The notes under the pieces: generated by a model
Database searches by the model: none
What the model was told of the DNA's origin: nothing
The model's input: the letters and a program-made list of their open reading frames with translations, nothing else
Program-made: the position numbers and the translations under genes
DNA from: Epinephelus fuscoguttatus
Lineage: Eukaryota; Chordata; Actinopteri; Perciformes; Serranidae
Direction of reading: 5' to 3'
NCBI RefSeq assembly: GCF_011397635.1
Contig: NC_064771.1
Coordinates: 14,385,379 to 14,449,378, forward strand
DNA: 64,000 nt
In this document: one piece after another, positions 22,836 through 38,100 of the stretch
Layout of the letters: every line of letters starts with the position of its first letter
Numbering within the stretch: the first letter of the stretch is position 1

Positions 22836-24371
22836 AACAATTTTCAGTTAAATACTCTCGGCACAGTGGATGTTGTAATACTCAAGGCCAAAAGCTGTAT
22901 ATTAACTTGTTGATTTGGTCCGTCCGCCATGAGAAAGGTTTATTTCATACCCAGTTGCCATGAGATTATGTACAAAAACTGACTTGTAGCTTCAGTGATT
23001 TGATAAATTAACTTTTGGATTAGTGGAAAAAGTACAGCAGCATCTGGAGTCCCTATACAGCACTCTCCACACTTGCATGACAATATGGCAGCACTGGTCT
23101 GTCCCAATTGTGTTCTACAATTAGCTTGGACAAAACACCGTTAGCTTAAGAGTGGTTTAGCCCTCCTGATGTGCGTGTGAATGCATGCGTGTGTTTTCTG
23201 GCACTTTGCAGGCCCTGGTCCCTTGCTCACCCTGTGAAAAGCTATGAGGAAAGTCTAATGCCGCCTGGCTCATGTGTGTCTGTGAGGTTTATCTCCCCAC
23301 CGTCCATTTTGGGTGAGAGCAGATTAGTCAGAATCCACCAGCTGCTGTGGAATTGGTTGAAATTGTGCCACACAGCGCTGTAATACAGTTACGTAAATGC
23401 CACCAGTCAGAGGTAGGGTTTAACTTGCATGAAGAGCAGGGCACTTGACCCAGAGAGACAGCGAATGAAAGGGTCCCTACTGGGGCTTTGTGCTGTTTCC
23501 CAGCTTGTGTCCAGTGATGCAGAGCTGCTCTTTTCTCCCACTAAGTGACGGCTGATAGCACACATCGCCTCTCTGTTCTGTGTTGGGCTTTGCTTACTAT
23601 CATTTTTGACAAGTCAGTAGGTGGTGGCTCGATAATGCGTTAATGCCGCTGACACACAACAGGCACATGTGGGGAATGACAGAGCAAATCTGAACTCCCC
23701 TCACTTTTCATTTCAGGGTTACATAAGTAATTCTTGAGAGGACACCAGAGGGAGGATTGTGACTCGGCTGACGGTTAGCTCTGTAGGGGTTTGAGCTGTA
23801 GCCATTTCCTTGGGGGGATAGCGTGCTGACTACTACTTCAGAGATTACAATTTTAACAGGCCAAAAATATACCCTTTTTGTTTTACAGAATGGATGCATT
23901 TTACTCAAACTATGCTTTTTAATGTGGACAGAAAACACATAAATCTAATGAATTCTGTACAGAAATTCAATCAGCCCCAACAGACATTAGATCAAAGTCT
24001 GAGCTGTCCTAGTTTGTGCAACATTTGGGGGAGACAGAATGTCTATTTTTGCATGCCTCTAAAGCCCATTCACTATGTGGAGCGACAGCTATGGGAGAGG
24101 TAGGCTGCTTACTTGGATCTGATTCAGTCGCTTGTCTTCAGATTAATGTAGGTTCCCACAACTCTTCAGAGCTAAACTACGTGACATTCACACATTAATG
24201 CGGAGCTGGCACCGGTAAGCAGTTTCTGTGAAAATGAGGCACAAGCATAGAAAAGATGCCCTTCCTCTCCCTCTGTACCTCATTCCCTCACTGCTTTTAT
24301 TTGTTCTGCCTCTGAGGCTTAATAATGTAGCTGACCATGATCTTTATTTATTCACTATCACTGACTCTTAG
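22836..24371. other. Intergenic upstream of the tex2 coding exon
   Basis: No supported gene. An acceptor-like CTGACTCTTAG at about 24361-24371 precedes the 31-base leader of the first tex2 coding exon. Confidence 0.45.
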
Positions 24372-24402
24372 GTGCCTTGGCTGTGCGATGTAAAGTCAAG
24401 AA

Positions 24403-27400
24403 ATGGCAGAAAGTGGAAGCAATGGGGAAAGAAGAAGCGAGGATGAAGGAAGAGGAGGCAGGAAACCTCTCCAGGAGCCTTGCAGCTCGCCTCTTGGCCT
24501 CTCCCCAGGTGGTGGGAGCAAGAGGCACCTCCCTCGAGGGATCGTGATTCAGTTGACTGGGACAGAGGGAGAATGGGACAGTCTGGATGACAGTGAGCTC
24601 ATCTTCTCCCTGGACCACGATGAAGATTACCCATCTATATCTCTATCCAGGGAGAGGCAGCTTTCTGTTGAAGATGACAGACGGTTACAGTCCCAAGCTT
24701 TCCATGTCCCTCTTTCCCCTTCGTCCCCTGGCTCTCTGGGCAACTGCTCTACCACTGGCCCCAGCTTCCTCTCCCCGGGCCCTTCTTCACCCACCCACCG
24801 ACCCCTTTCAAGCCTGGTCAAGTCTCTCTCCACAGAGCTGGAGCTCAAAGAAAGCTCCACCCTCAGACCCAAGCCCCTTCTCAGCCTCGTAAAGTCCATC
24901 TCCACGGAAATCTCCCGCTCAGAGCCGGAGGTGTCTCAGTCGAAATCAGACTCCCGCCTCAACCTCCACCTGTGGAAGCAACTCACCCAAACAAAGACCC
25001 GCAGCAATGGGGACTCTCGCACCGCACCCCCTTCTCCTAGCTCGCTCTCGCCCAGCGGAGAGGGTCTGAGAGGGGGCTTCTTCAAAATGGAGTTAGAGGA
25101 CACCAAGAGGAAGCTGTCGGAAGCCATGCACGAACCTCTGAGCAGCATGTTCAGTAAGATCATGAGGGAGGAGAGCACAGGCAGCCCCAAACACCAGAGT
25201 AAGAGCCAGGGGCCTCATCAGGGTAGCTCCAGAGGTTTGGGACGTGAAGGTAGCACGGACACAGTTCTTTCTGAGTCTCCTGTGAGGAACACTAGAAAAA
25301 CAGATGCTGATGTTTTACCAGTGTTTGACTGGCCGTCTGTTAGACATCCTGGGAGAAGCCACCGTAGCTCCTGCCCTGTGCATCACCACAGACAACACTA
25401 CAGGGAGGAGGAGCTGGAAATATGTACGGACGGTGATGTGATGCAAGTACTGGCTACGGAGACTCACAGGCAGGAGAGGAGATCACCTATACTTGCAGCA
25501 CCCCTCATTAGGACTTCTCCTCTCTCTCAGCACCCTCGCCCTCTGCCACGCATGAGTTTATTCTGCGTGGGAGTGCTGTCCTATGGCTATTTCATCTTAC
25601 CTCTCAGTCCATACTTCTCTGGCCTGGCACTGGGATTAGCACTGGGCTTCTTGTTAGGACTGTTGCTCATTAGGATGGGTTCGCCCAGGTCTCGCTGCAC
25701 AGCTCCTCCACACAGACCAGCACATACTCTGTTGGGAGAGGCGATTCTGACAGGTGGCACCATCAGCGCTGAGCCTGACACCCTCAAGGTAAATCTGATG
25801 AATCATTAAGGTGGCAAGTGTCACATTTTTATTCTCACCTTATTTTCAGCCACCTCAGTATCAATCCAACACTGACACATTTCTCAACATGTTATCCAAT
25901 ATAGGTTTAAATAACACCTGAGAAAGAATAAGAATCATTAAGCATTGAATTTAAATTCCTTTGTTCCAGCCAACCCTTGTGTCTTAAAGCAATAGTTGGC
26001 ATTTTGGGAGATATATTTATTTGCTTTCTTGCTGAGATCCGGAGATTGATACCATACTATCAATAGCATAATGAATGGGAACAAGAGGACACATCTAGAA
26101 ACTTAGTGAAAATGACCAGGCTGTTCTCATGCATTGTTCGTAGGTATACCCACAAAAAAATAATGGCCAAAGCGCATGGGTGTGCGGTGTTCTTTGATAT
26201 ACCTACCTAGACTCTGTGACGTCTGTGGTCGTTGCTCATTCATTGTTTGTTTATCTTCCGGCTTTGCTCTAGTCACAGTGAAGATGGCGATCGAGACTGT
26301 TGCTGGAGCTCGAAATGATCGACATCGAACAACAAAAGCTCTTATTACATTATTACATCCATCTTTTAATCAAAACTTAAAACACAACCGATCACAATGG
26401 AGACTTTTGAAAATGGCGGTGTTGTGGTACTGCAGCAGGAAGTGAAACTTTGCGAAATGCCGGAAATTATGTAGTTTGAAGGACCAATCATAGCTCTTGG
26501 GTCGTTGGGTCTGCATTGCCTCAACGCATGGTTATAATTTTTTGGAGGTGCATGTCGTGTCTCTGCGTTGGTCGCATAGGGATGCAACGCCTCCACGAAG
26601 CAGCGTAGGCGCGCAGAAGCATAAACCTTGCTACGAAATGCAAATTCACATTCAGGACCATGTGAAACTAGGTGATCTTCTAGTTAGTTTATGGTACGTC
26701 GTCACGATGTTTCTTTTCCTAAACCTACCCTACGTAACTTTACTTCCCTAAATCTAATCCTATGTAACTGTACATTAACTACATAACATGAAGACACCCA
26801 ATCATGATTGTTTTTGTAAACATAACCCTGTAGCTTTACATTTCAAACCTCAAGACGTCCAACCATGTTTCTTTTTCTAAACGTAACCTTTACTTGCCTA
26901 AATCTAAGCAACATAAATTCACATTAAGTACGCAACTTCATTTGTGGGGCGCTAATTCGTTAGCCATTGAAAGATTCATAAGATATCATACAAACTGTTG
27001 TATGAGGATAAAGTCACTGAGTGAAGAGACTGATATCTGAATGCACTTTAAAAGGCATGTTTACACCAAACACAGAATTAGTTTTCACATTAGTTTTCAC
27101 CTGTGTTAATTTTTTCTCAAAGAACAGTGACAAGTCGGTGAGTCGCTTCATCACCTCCGCTGACTGTTTCCTTTGCAGATGAAAGCTTCCAAGAATGCAA
27201 TTAAAACCTTCAATAATAAAATCTGCCTGAGCCACAGCGGTAATTACTGTTCTCCTCCTGGCTGAGCTCGACACAGGGCAACTGGAGAGGACAGCTACCA
27301 TCCAGACACTGTCAGTTCCACGGGCAATTAGTGTGGGATACAGGCAGGAGGAAGCTGTAATTTGTCAGGGCGCGAAGCAGGAATGGGGTAGAGAGTGGTG

Positions 27401-30400
27401 GTGATGGTTGGAAATGGGGGTTTACTGTCTTAGTGTTGAGATAATTCCCTCGTTCAGTCATTAGCAGTTTGGTTTCAGTCTTTCGGCTGTTGAAATGTGA
27501 AAGTCAGAGCCGCAAGTTTTGCGAAGTGCCGGGTAATCAGATGACACACAGTCACTTCTCAGATGAGGGCAGAGGCTGACACTGCTATGAATAAAGTACA
27601 AATAAAATTTCAGTATGAATAATACATTATTTATTAGTGAACTGCAACATTAAGAGGAAGCTTCAAACTCCTAAAGGGAGCTGTATGACAGAATTCAGCT
27701 GACATGCAGCCGCTCTAATGAACACTTCAGCATATATTTCCGACTGAGCTAAGTTTTATACTAAAGCTTCTTCATTCATTTACTTTAAAACCGGCAAATT
27801 TAAACTCATTATGCTTTTATGTCTCTCAAAATTAGGGAGTTTTATTCAAGCATCTGAATTTATGTAGACCTATGTAAGTACAGATTAAAGACATGCTATC
27901 ATGCTGAGGTTTAGATGAAAGGATCGATATCACTCTGGTGTTAGTGAGCTAATTATGTAGCTAGAACCAGGAGCCAGTTAGCTTAGCTTTGTATTCAGAC
28001 TGGAAAGAGTGGGCCTGGCCCTGTCTGAAGATAAAAATAAATCGCCTATTAGCAAGTCTAAAACTCATTATTTCCTCTTTCTGTTTAATTTAGACATGCA
28101 GGTGAAAGTATTTCCATTCTTCCCTGTGAGACTTGCAGTAGTGTAGCAAAGACAGGACACATTGAACTACCAACAAGAACAATTATTACTCTTTTTATTG
28201 TAAATTTTTGATCCAGGGAGGTTTTATATTTGTAAAACTTTTCTTGAGCGGCAAAAAGCGATTTTAAAATCTAAGACATCATCACAATGTAAAGTTAATG
28301 GGAGAAACACTGTTGCGCATATTTAGTGGGCTACATACCCTGGAAGTAAAACAGGAAGCAAAAACTTTGTGGTGTATGCTCCTGGTGAGCAATTCTCACT
28401 GGTCTGAACAGGCTCCATCTTAAGGTCCAGAATCCAGATCTGATAACTCAACCATGGTTATTCCTCAACAATAGTTCCAATATGTAACTTTGCACATAAC
28501 TTTGATTAGCTTAACCAAGTCTATTAGCTTAGTCAAGCAAACTTCCTAAGGCTGAATCCAAATGTCCGGACTTTTCTGCACTTGCAGATATGTGGACTTT
28601 GCGGGTGCGTTCCTGGAAAGTCTGGGAGCACTGAGGGCTGTCCAAATCCACAACTCAACCAGTCCACAAGGGGCCTCTAGCAGACTTACTGCAGACTTCC
28701 AGAGTCCACTCGGGGTGCAGATTTCAGCAGACTTCAATGATTTAATTGCCTTCAATTCATTGCAAGGAGGATGTGACGTGTTTTGTTTTTTTCAGTAGCC
28801 AACTATAAAAACAATACTTAAGTATATGTGAAACGGTTACTGTTGCCTAAAACAATACTTGAGTTCATTGAATGGTCACTTGAGGCTGGCCCCAAAACAG
28901 AGTAAATCCCATAGACCTCCATTAAAAATGCCCAACCTTGCAGCAGACATAAACATGTTTACAGCCTGGTACAAAAAATGATTGACTTAATAATATTCAG
29001 CAACATCATGATACATCTCTGTATTTGAATGTCTGCAGTCTGTATGTTTTACAGAAATGTATTTTGTTCACTCACAAAACAACCCTATACGTGAGATTTA
29101 TATCTTGTTATCTGCAGGGACAGATGAGCAGACAGAATATAACAGCAATTTCAATGATTTCAACGATTCAATGTTGTTCTAGCTGGAACGTTTCCATGGC
29201 AATGAATAAAATAGTCTCCAGGGCTGTCTATCAGCGGCTTGAGGTCTCTGCCCTCGCAGACTTTACGTGATAATAGTGAACTGGTCACAGTACGTATGAC
29301 TGAAGTCCACGAGGGCAGAGGGTGGACGTTTTGATTCAGCCATAGAATTGCTCAGCCACTTAAGTGAGATTGAATGTGTAGTGCAGTGTATAAGGTACAG
29401 GGGTTGATTTGTTCTCATTGGCTTACTCCAACCTTTACCATCTATACTCTAAAGTGTCTGATTGGTAGAGACTGTTGCCAGGGCAGGCCACATCCAGGGC
29501 ACAATGCTCCTTAAAATAAAAGCTATTTTTTGGTTATACTCCATGCATATTCTCTAGTGCTTACATTACTATAGATGACTAATCCTCTAAATCTTCAGCT
29601 TGCAGACTTGCCTTCTGTACTGAATTTGTTCCACAATACACAGTGGAAAATTGACCAAAGGCATATTTACCTTCTGTCGTACATTCAATTTTTAGACTGA
29701 TTACAATCATAACAACATGACTGTGTACAGTGTTGATTGAAATTAACAAACAGTGTCTGCTGTTTCAGGGCTGGATGAATGAAGTACACGATTACGACCC
29801 AGAAACCTGCCATCTAGCTCTGACTCACTCCGTGTTTGCCACCCTGGAGGGCTCCTGTCTCCGTCTGGACTCGCCGCGTAACAACATTAGCCGCAGGGCC
29901 ACGTACGATGAGAGACTCCACGAGGCCACCTTCGTCAAGTCACGCTCCTTTCATCTCGCAGAGAGCAAAGTATGATGACTAAGTTCCTGTTGTATGGGAA
30001 TATTTGTTCTGTATCTGAGACTGCTGTATTTGTTTATGGGATATACTAAGGATAGAGAAGACGTGATATATTCTGTTATTCTGGTGATGTTCTGATACTG
30101 TTTCAGTGCAGAGCTGCTGTAAACTTAGTCCAACTTATATAGCATTTACTATCCAATTAATGAATGCATAGGATTTTGACTAATTACTGCATGGATCTTG
30201 GAGTCACATTTACAGCTAGTACAGTGCCTAAAAATGTAAGTAATGCCTGAGAGACAAAAGGGAGTGGAAAGCATACTTGACTGTTGACTTGAATGTTAAT
30301 TGTTAAGAAATGTTAGAAGAGATCTGTTATGCTTTTACTTATCTCCTGTTGTATATAAAAATGTTACAGTGACCGATGTTCATATTAAATGTGGCCAAAG

Positions 30401-33400
30401 TTTCAAATAATGAGGTAAAAAATAATCACTGAGCCAAAACCTCAGGCTTCAGACCGCTCAGAATATTCTGTTTTCAACATTTTATGACATCAACTTTTAT
30501 GACGTATTTCTTTAAATGGTCATCTGCTCAAGGCATGGTACGGCAAGTGTTTACATTACATACACTGCTACATGTAGGTACATACTAACATCAGGGAAAC
30601 ATGTATGTAATTATGGTTGCCAATGTTGCTAACCTGGCTTGATTTCTTTTAAAAACATTGAAGAACGCAATAAGCGATGAGAGAAGAAATGACACAAAAA
30701 ATTAGCAAAAAAATGTAAAAAAAAAAAAAAAAAAGAAAAAAGAAAAGAAGAAAATTAAAAACAAGAAAATTAATTTTAAAAAAATCATTTAAATGACTTG
30801 GAAAGAGTGCTTAAAAATATAATAATTCTGTAAAATGTATAATAATAATAATAAGTATAAATATAGTTTTCCCCAAGCTTTTTTCTTTTTTCCCTAGTTA
30901 TTTTTATTTATATTTATATATATTTTATATTTATTATTATTATCATTATTTATTTTTATAATTTTCTAAATCTTTTTTTTTTTTTTTCGCAATTTGTGGG
31001 ACATTTCTTATCAAGTTGCTCTTTGCCTTTTTTCTCATGTTTTGTTTTTTTTAAAAAAAAAAACAACACAAAAAACACACCAATCTGCTCAAAGGTTTAA
31101 ATACTTGCGAAAGGCGCCTGAAAGCAGCACAATAAAAAGTGATGTCGCTTCAGGTTTCAAAGGGCTTAACCTCTCCATGGTTTCAGGTCATATTCCTGCT
31201 GGAACATGTCTGATTGTGAAGATTTTGGGTGACCTTTCATTGTTGTCTTTCAAGGTAGAAAGTGCCGCTATGCGATCGTTAACATGTTGTATTTGGAGGG
31301 AAAACTGTTGAAACTGTAGTAAACTATTGCTTTACTATTAATGCTTTTAAGTCATGTTTTATATGTGTTTTAGGTGTTTTAGTTGATTCAATCAGAAATG
31401 TAACACAGTATCATAGAAACAACACCTCCAACTAGCATTTTGGAGGTGTGAATGCAGAGTGATGCACACACACCACCACACATGAACCCTATAAATGCTC
31501 ACAACAGCCTAGATCATTTGTGTAGGCTACAGCAGAGCTTATGCACAAATTTTAATCGGCCTTATAGAGACAGGCTCTAAAACAACGTTCCTGAGACAGG
31601 TTAAATACTGTTGTTCCAGCACAAACAGCATAAGACAAATTAAGAGTCTTTTTTTAACATTAAGGAATGTAAACATTTCTGGTGGAAACCCAAGTATTAA
31701 CCTGAAAATGAGTCTTCTGAATTGACTCAACAAAACTCTGCCACTGTTCCCCAAAGGTATTCCTGCTGCCATCTGTGCTGGCTCGGAAGAGGACGTGGAA
31801 CCCAAAGTATCCCATCTGCATCCAACTGGCCAGGGGAGCAAACTCCCTGGAGGATGAGGGAGGAAGGCCGGAGGAGAGTCGAGGAGAGGAACCCGGAGCC
31901 GAACCAGCAAGTCCGTGTCAAAGCTCCACCAAACACGTCCATGACTTTCCAACCACTCTTTACCTCTTTGGCCGCACGGGAAGAGAGAAAGAAGAGTGGT
32001 TTCGTCACTTCCTGTTTGCATCCATGCACACAGAGAGGGAGAAGGAGAGGGACAGACAGAGGCCTGGCAGATGTGTATCCAGATCGGGTACGAGAAACGT
32101 TATTAATGCATTAGAGAAGAGAGGGCTTCCAGATAAGGCATCTATACAAATGCTATATGTGTGGATTATGGATTACATGCTCCAATTCTTTGCATTTCAA
32201 AGCCAATCCCTCTCGAGGGAACACACAGATCTCTCAGTTGTTTGGTGACATGGCAGGTCAAAGGAAAAAAAATAAAACAGCTTTGTTTTTAATCTGTTTT
32301 GAAGAAAATATTTGAGTGGGAATATATAACACTCTTATTTTTTTAAAACACATCTGTCATTTCATCTGTCATCTTTCACACCTCCTTTTTACATTGCCAC
32401 CCTCTTGTTTCATGCATTACTTAGGAGCAGTAAAAGCGGTTGGGAATTGCTGGCGAGTAATGGAAGTGATTTGAGGATTTAAACGAAGAGTTTGAGTTGC
32501 TGCAGGGAGTCAGTTGAGAATGTTTGTACCACTCTCATGTCTATGCTTTAAAGTGGAAACAGACTACTTTTTAACTCCGCTGACGCAGAAAACTGTATCG
32601 CTTTCTGTTTTTCTCAGAATTTAGCATCATCTAATAACTGGGTTTCAATTATAAATACCAACACACTCAACTTCAAGCATTTATGCACAACAATAAACAA
32701 ATGTAGTATACATGAATGGTGAAAAAACTGGAGAGGCAGAGAGGCACACTTATCACACAACAGCATGGGCTTTCCAACAATCATTGATACTCTTTGGTAA
32801 TTGTGGATGGCTAGTTAGTGGGCTGCGTAATGATTGCCACACTTCCTTTGAACTGTAAATCAAGCCTTAATTTTCTTGCCTCAAATGTTTACAAAGACAT
32901 ATTTTAACTCACAGTTTAACTGTAATTCGAGATTGTTTGTTACCAGCTAGCCGCCATATTGTTTCCTTGTCAAAATGGACAGGCTCGCACTACGTTTCCC
33001 ACCAGGGGAAGCATTTATAGGTGCAGTGTGAGGCAGTGCATTCTGGTAGTTGTAGGTTTTCCATCTCTTGAGCAAATTAAGCAAATGCCACAGCCCTTTT
33101 CCTCAGTTTTCTCTGGTCATGCAGTGCCACTTTCAAAAGTATTTGCGTCTTTTTACTGCATAGGCAGCCAAGTTTTATGACAATACCATCTTTGCAGCAG
33201 TGAAGTACTTTTTTAATTTTGAATAACATGTCTCTTGCTGTGCCAGTGTAATGAGGGCTGTGGAAATGGATATCCCAATTCCAAATGGTTCTTTTTGCCA
33301 GTGAGAATTTAAGGTGAATACTGTCCCATTCAAATAATTTTCTCATTGCACCCCCTAAAAGTTTGCAACCTCTTGTGCTCTCAAAAATCACAGTAGTTAG

Positions 33401-35123
33401 TTTTCTGTGAATGATCCTTATTACCAAATTATATTGATTTCTAGTGTACTGAGAACAAAAAAGAAACAAAATCTTTTCTGACATTAACATGATCTCATCC
33501 GACTCCAAATGCTGCCTGTTTTTCTTCTCAGGTGATCCAACATTAGCACAGAGCGTTACTAACCAAGGTAACATCCCAAGCAGCAGAGGCTCCAGCAGAG
33601 TGGGCAGTAGTGACGATGACGCCCCCTTCACCCCCCCAGTCCCCTGCATCCCTGCAGCTCCCATCGGTCAGACCTCCGGTAGCACCAGGGGCCTTTCTTT
33701 GCTAGACTACCCTGGATACATGGCTCGTCTCCTGGCCACAGAGGAGTTGACGCCGCTCTCCAGTCCCGGAGCCTACAGCACAGAGACAAGCCCCACCATC
33801 AAAGGACATGTAAGCCATGCTTACAGATACACTTAAGTGAAGAAAATGAAGTGAGACTGTAGGAACATTCCAGAGGTGGACAGTTTACATCTTATATTGC
33901 ATGTGCAGAGAGCGAAGTGACACATCTATGAAATTATTCTACTTTTCTTTCTCTGTTTTTCTTGCCCTTGCTCAGTTCTAATCAGGTGTCTTCTTTACAG
34001 TGTACCTGTGATATAGCAGAGCATCCTCGGACGAGCCAGACGGACTGGGCTAACGCTCTAATTGGTCGAATCTTCTGGGACTTCCTGCAAGAGAAGCACT
34101 GGGCTGATGTGGTTTCCCACAAGATCCAGAAGAAGCTGAGCAAAATCAGAGTGCGTGCAGTTTAATTTCAATTCACTGTCTCAGTTTAAAGTCAAAAGAA
34201 AGTACGGCCCAATCCCAATATAGCATTTGCCCCTACGACTTAGCCCTTACCCCTCCTCTTTGTGCAGTCACGTCTAGCGGTAGGGTTTCTTGATTCATGT
34301 TTGGATGCAGGTTTAGGGCGATGTGTTGGGGCTGCATGGCCCTCTAAACTGAGGTTTTCAGAGGCACTCTCAACACCAGTGTTTACTATAAGTCACTGGC
34401 AAGATGGCTGCTGAAGCACCAATGAAACCCACAGCTGTATTTTCTTCGTTAATAAAGATTTAAAAATCACAATAGTTGTTAACGAATGTTAACGAAGCAA
34501 TGTTGATTGATGGCGTGAAACATATGTTGCGAACAAATAGTGAGCATCCTGACAACCACAAGACGGCATATTTACAATGTCTGACAACACTAGTCGGCAC
34601 TGTTTACGTTAGCATCTACAACTACTGCTGATGTATCAGGGTCTTGAAGGGTTGTGCCATTTCACAAGGGAAGATCTCAACTACCACCCCTTGTAACTCT
34701 GTTCCCAGGGACAAGGTAGCATCCGAAAAGGACAGGAAGGGGTAAAAATAACAAATGGGATTGGGCCTTTAAGTGTAATACTTTTAACATCAATTTGAAT
34801 ATGGTATGTTCTTTACAGTTGCCTTACTTTATGAATGAGCTGACTCTGACTGAGTTGGATATGGGCTGCTCCATGCCACAAATCACCACTACCTCCAGAC
34901 CAGAAGTCAACTACAGAGGTGAGGACAGACTGGAGATCAAACAAAAAACACACACACATCCAGTGTAACACACATGTAAGAGATGAGTGTGGAGATGACC
35001 TGTTGCTCGTGTGATTACAGCTGAGCACTGCAGAGCTTCAGATCAGACGTTGTTATCCTGTTGTAATCTCATGGAGCAGAAGAGCCATTACGCCACAGCC
35101 TTTAAAATTTAGAGCATATTGGC

Positions 35124-35158
<35 letters not shown>

Positions 35159-38100
35159 AAAAACAGGCAATCTGGCAGACAACACAGGAATTAATGTGTG
35201 TCAGCATTCGTCTACGTGTGTGACCTCATAATTTTTCTGTTTCTCCGCCCAATTCGCTGTTACACAACCACCCCTCAACAAATTATCCCATTTTCTGCTC
35301 CTAAAGGCGATTTAAAATCCCTCGTAATTTGTTATAAAATTTAATTTCAAGGCTCGATAATCACTGTAAAAGCTGTTTAATCTGCCCACTAAGCAGTGTG
35401 TGTGTCCAGATTGAGCTGTGTGTGTGAGTTTTGTCTTCATTTTGGCGGGCTGGTGTTGACCTCTTCCTGCTGCCTCCTGCAGGCCTGTGGGTGGAGCTGC
35501 AGCTGGTCTACACTGGTGCCCTGCAGATGACCCTGCAGACAAAGTTCAACCTGTCCAAGCTGGGGAAAGAGGGAGGTCAGGACACGGACTGTACAAATGA
35601 AACTGGTAGCCCTCGGTGTGTACTACACACACACACACACACACTCACATCCATAAAACTGGTTTGGCATTTGTATAGCGTGTACTGTCAGTCTAACCAG
35701 AGGGCATCTTTTCCCATCAGCAGGAAGTTTATGACTAATTACTCACCTCATACTTCCTTGTCGTTCTCTATAAACATAATAAATCCTTTCTTTGTGATAA
35801 CAACTGTCCTCACCCTAGCACATTCCTATGTTTTTTAAACAGTTTCAACACCTATTTGTAGCACTTTGTGTCTAAATCTCCACTTGTGTATGAAATAATG
35901 TAAATGTGATGCTGTAAATTGTGGTAGTAGTAGCAGCAGCCACTATTAATATCAGCACCATTTACGGATAGGGGTGAGTGCTATGGATAAAGTTTCTGTC
36001 ACAATATATGACATTTTATATTGGTAATACTGTGATATTTTAAATTTGCTGGGAATTCATTTGAGAGGTACCTCATGGTCAAAACAACCTCATGAGAATG
36101 GCTGTTTTCAGATAAATAATCTGTTTCCAGTGAACTAAATACCTAATGAATCAAGACACCTAGATATATCAAAGGGGTACTAGAGAAATATTTATATAAT
36201 ATTTATTACTCATTAAACAGAAAAACTGTACTGTACACTTTCTGAATTAGTTTCTTTCTTTCAATAAATGAGATCAGCAAACAAAATAAAACTGTCTTAG
36301 TTAGTTTTTCCATTGTTCCAACAATCTTCATCTTTGGTTTGGTCAAAATAAACTCTTAATTTACTAAGTTTAGATGTTAAAATATGTTGCTTCTGTACAC
36401 TGTTTTTACCTGCTCTCTGTCATTGTTAGCCCCTTTGTGCTATTGGGTTAGCTTGCTGAACAAGAGTATGTCGCTGAGTAGTCTCGCAGAGCCAGACCTA
36501 TATCCATGCTTTGTTGTTGAGCAGTGGCTTTTAAGGCCCAGAGACACCAAACTGACATCAAAAAACAAAGACTGACTGTTGCAATACCTCATGTGCCCTG
36601 TGTCTTGGCCAAAAAGTTGCACTTGAACACACCACAAACGCTATAATCAACAGCTAACTAGCATGTATGATCACAGGAGGAAATTACTCTCCATATCAGT
36701 AGGCGACAGTAGTCTGTAATCGTCATTCAAAAAGGGAAACCAGCAGACCAACAGGAGGGATTCAAGACACTAGTTAGCCAATTAGCACTTTAACAACACA
36801 ACCCTGTGTTGGAAGAATAAAGCATATTTACCCTGTACTAGTGAACAATAACACAAACAATTACGAAGCGTTTCTGCTATAGAGCTCAATGGCTAAAAAA
36901 CATAGTCTTACCTAATACAACAAGTTTGTTTCTCGCTCCCTCTAGACCTAAGCCTTTTGTTTACTTTCCTCATTTAAGTCTTTTCTTGTGCACTGAGCTG
37001 AACTACCAATCAGAGGGATGTCATTCACCGACTGGTTCAGGTCACATTGCAAAAATGAGGGCAATCTCCAACCAAATCCTGTTGGAGCCATGCGCAGATG
37101 TAGAAAAATCGTCCAGCTGCGCAAAAATAGAGTTGAGCAGTGCGGTGTCTGTGTGGGCAAGCGTGGCTTCTGTGTTCAGTGTAGCAGCTTCAGATAATTA
37201 AAATGATCACAGTCTCCTGCGGGCCACGTCTGACGTTTTGTCTCGTGCCCATGTATTTTGGCCGTGAGTCAGACTCCTTGTGATGAGTAAGCTGCCCTTT
37301 ATGTGAAAAATCTGTGGTTGCCCTTTAAAGAAAATCAATACCTCAATATTTCTGTCATCCTAAGGTGTATTTCATCATATCACCCAGGCCAAGTAGCAGC
37401 AGTAATAGCCCACATAGCAGTAAACCCTGTATTTGCATTTTTTTCATAGCACGCATACACACCTACGCACCTCTCTTTCTATCCCTTTATCCCTCTAGTG
37501 TCAGATCTACAGAGCAGAGCTCCACATTACATTGATTAGCGTAGACCTGCCTGTCACAGACCTGCAGCTGTGGGGATTACAGTTCAGGCAAAGCTTTATA
37601 TTAGCTGTCTGTGCTGCATCTGGAGCTTTACACAGAGACAAACAACTTGATCTTAAACATGCATCTGTCTCTATTTCACTTTTCTAAAATGATGAAAGTT
37701 CTGTATAATTGATGCTTCCATGCATACTATCATTTTGTCATCCATCCGCCCGTTCCTAACTTGTTTACCGTGCAACTGCAGCTGCAGGCCCATCTTCAGT
37801 GTGTTGGCGGACAGCGATGAGGAGTCCTCCAGCGCTGGGTCTTCTGATGAGGAGGAGCTGCCTCTCTCCGAGCCTCAGGGCCCAGTGGGGGAGAAGGGAT
37901 CCACACCAGCCACTGATGGGTAAATACTGAGATATTAAGTAGTGTAGTATCAAACAAAAACACTGCCTACATGTAGATGTGTACTAAAGTATGTTGCTAA
38001 ATATGAGACAGAAGTATCATATGACTCATTCAAAGCTAAAAGTTGTCCAGAGTAGGTTACGTTAATTCAGGAATATTACCCATGAGCCACCAACTGCTAC

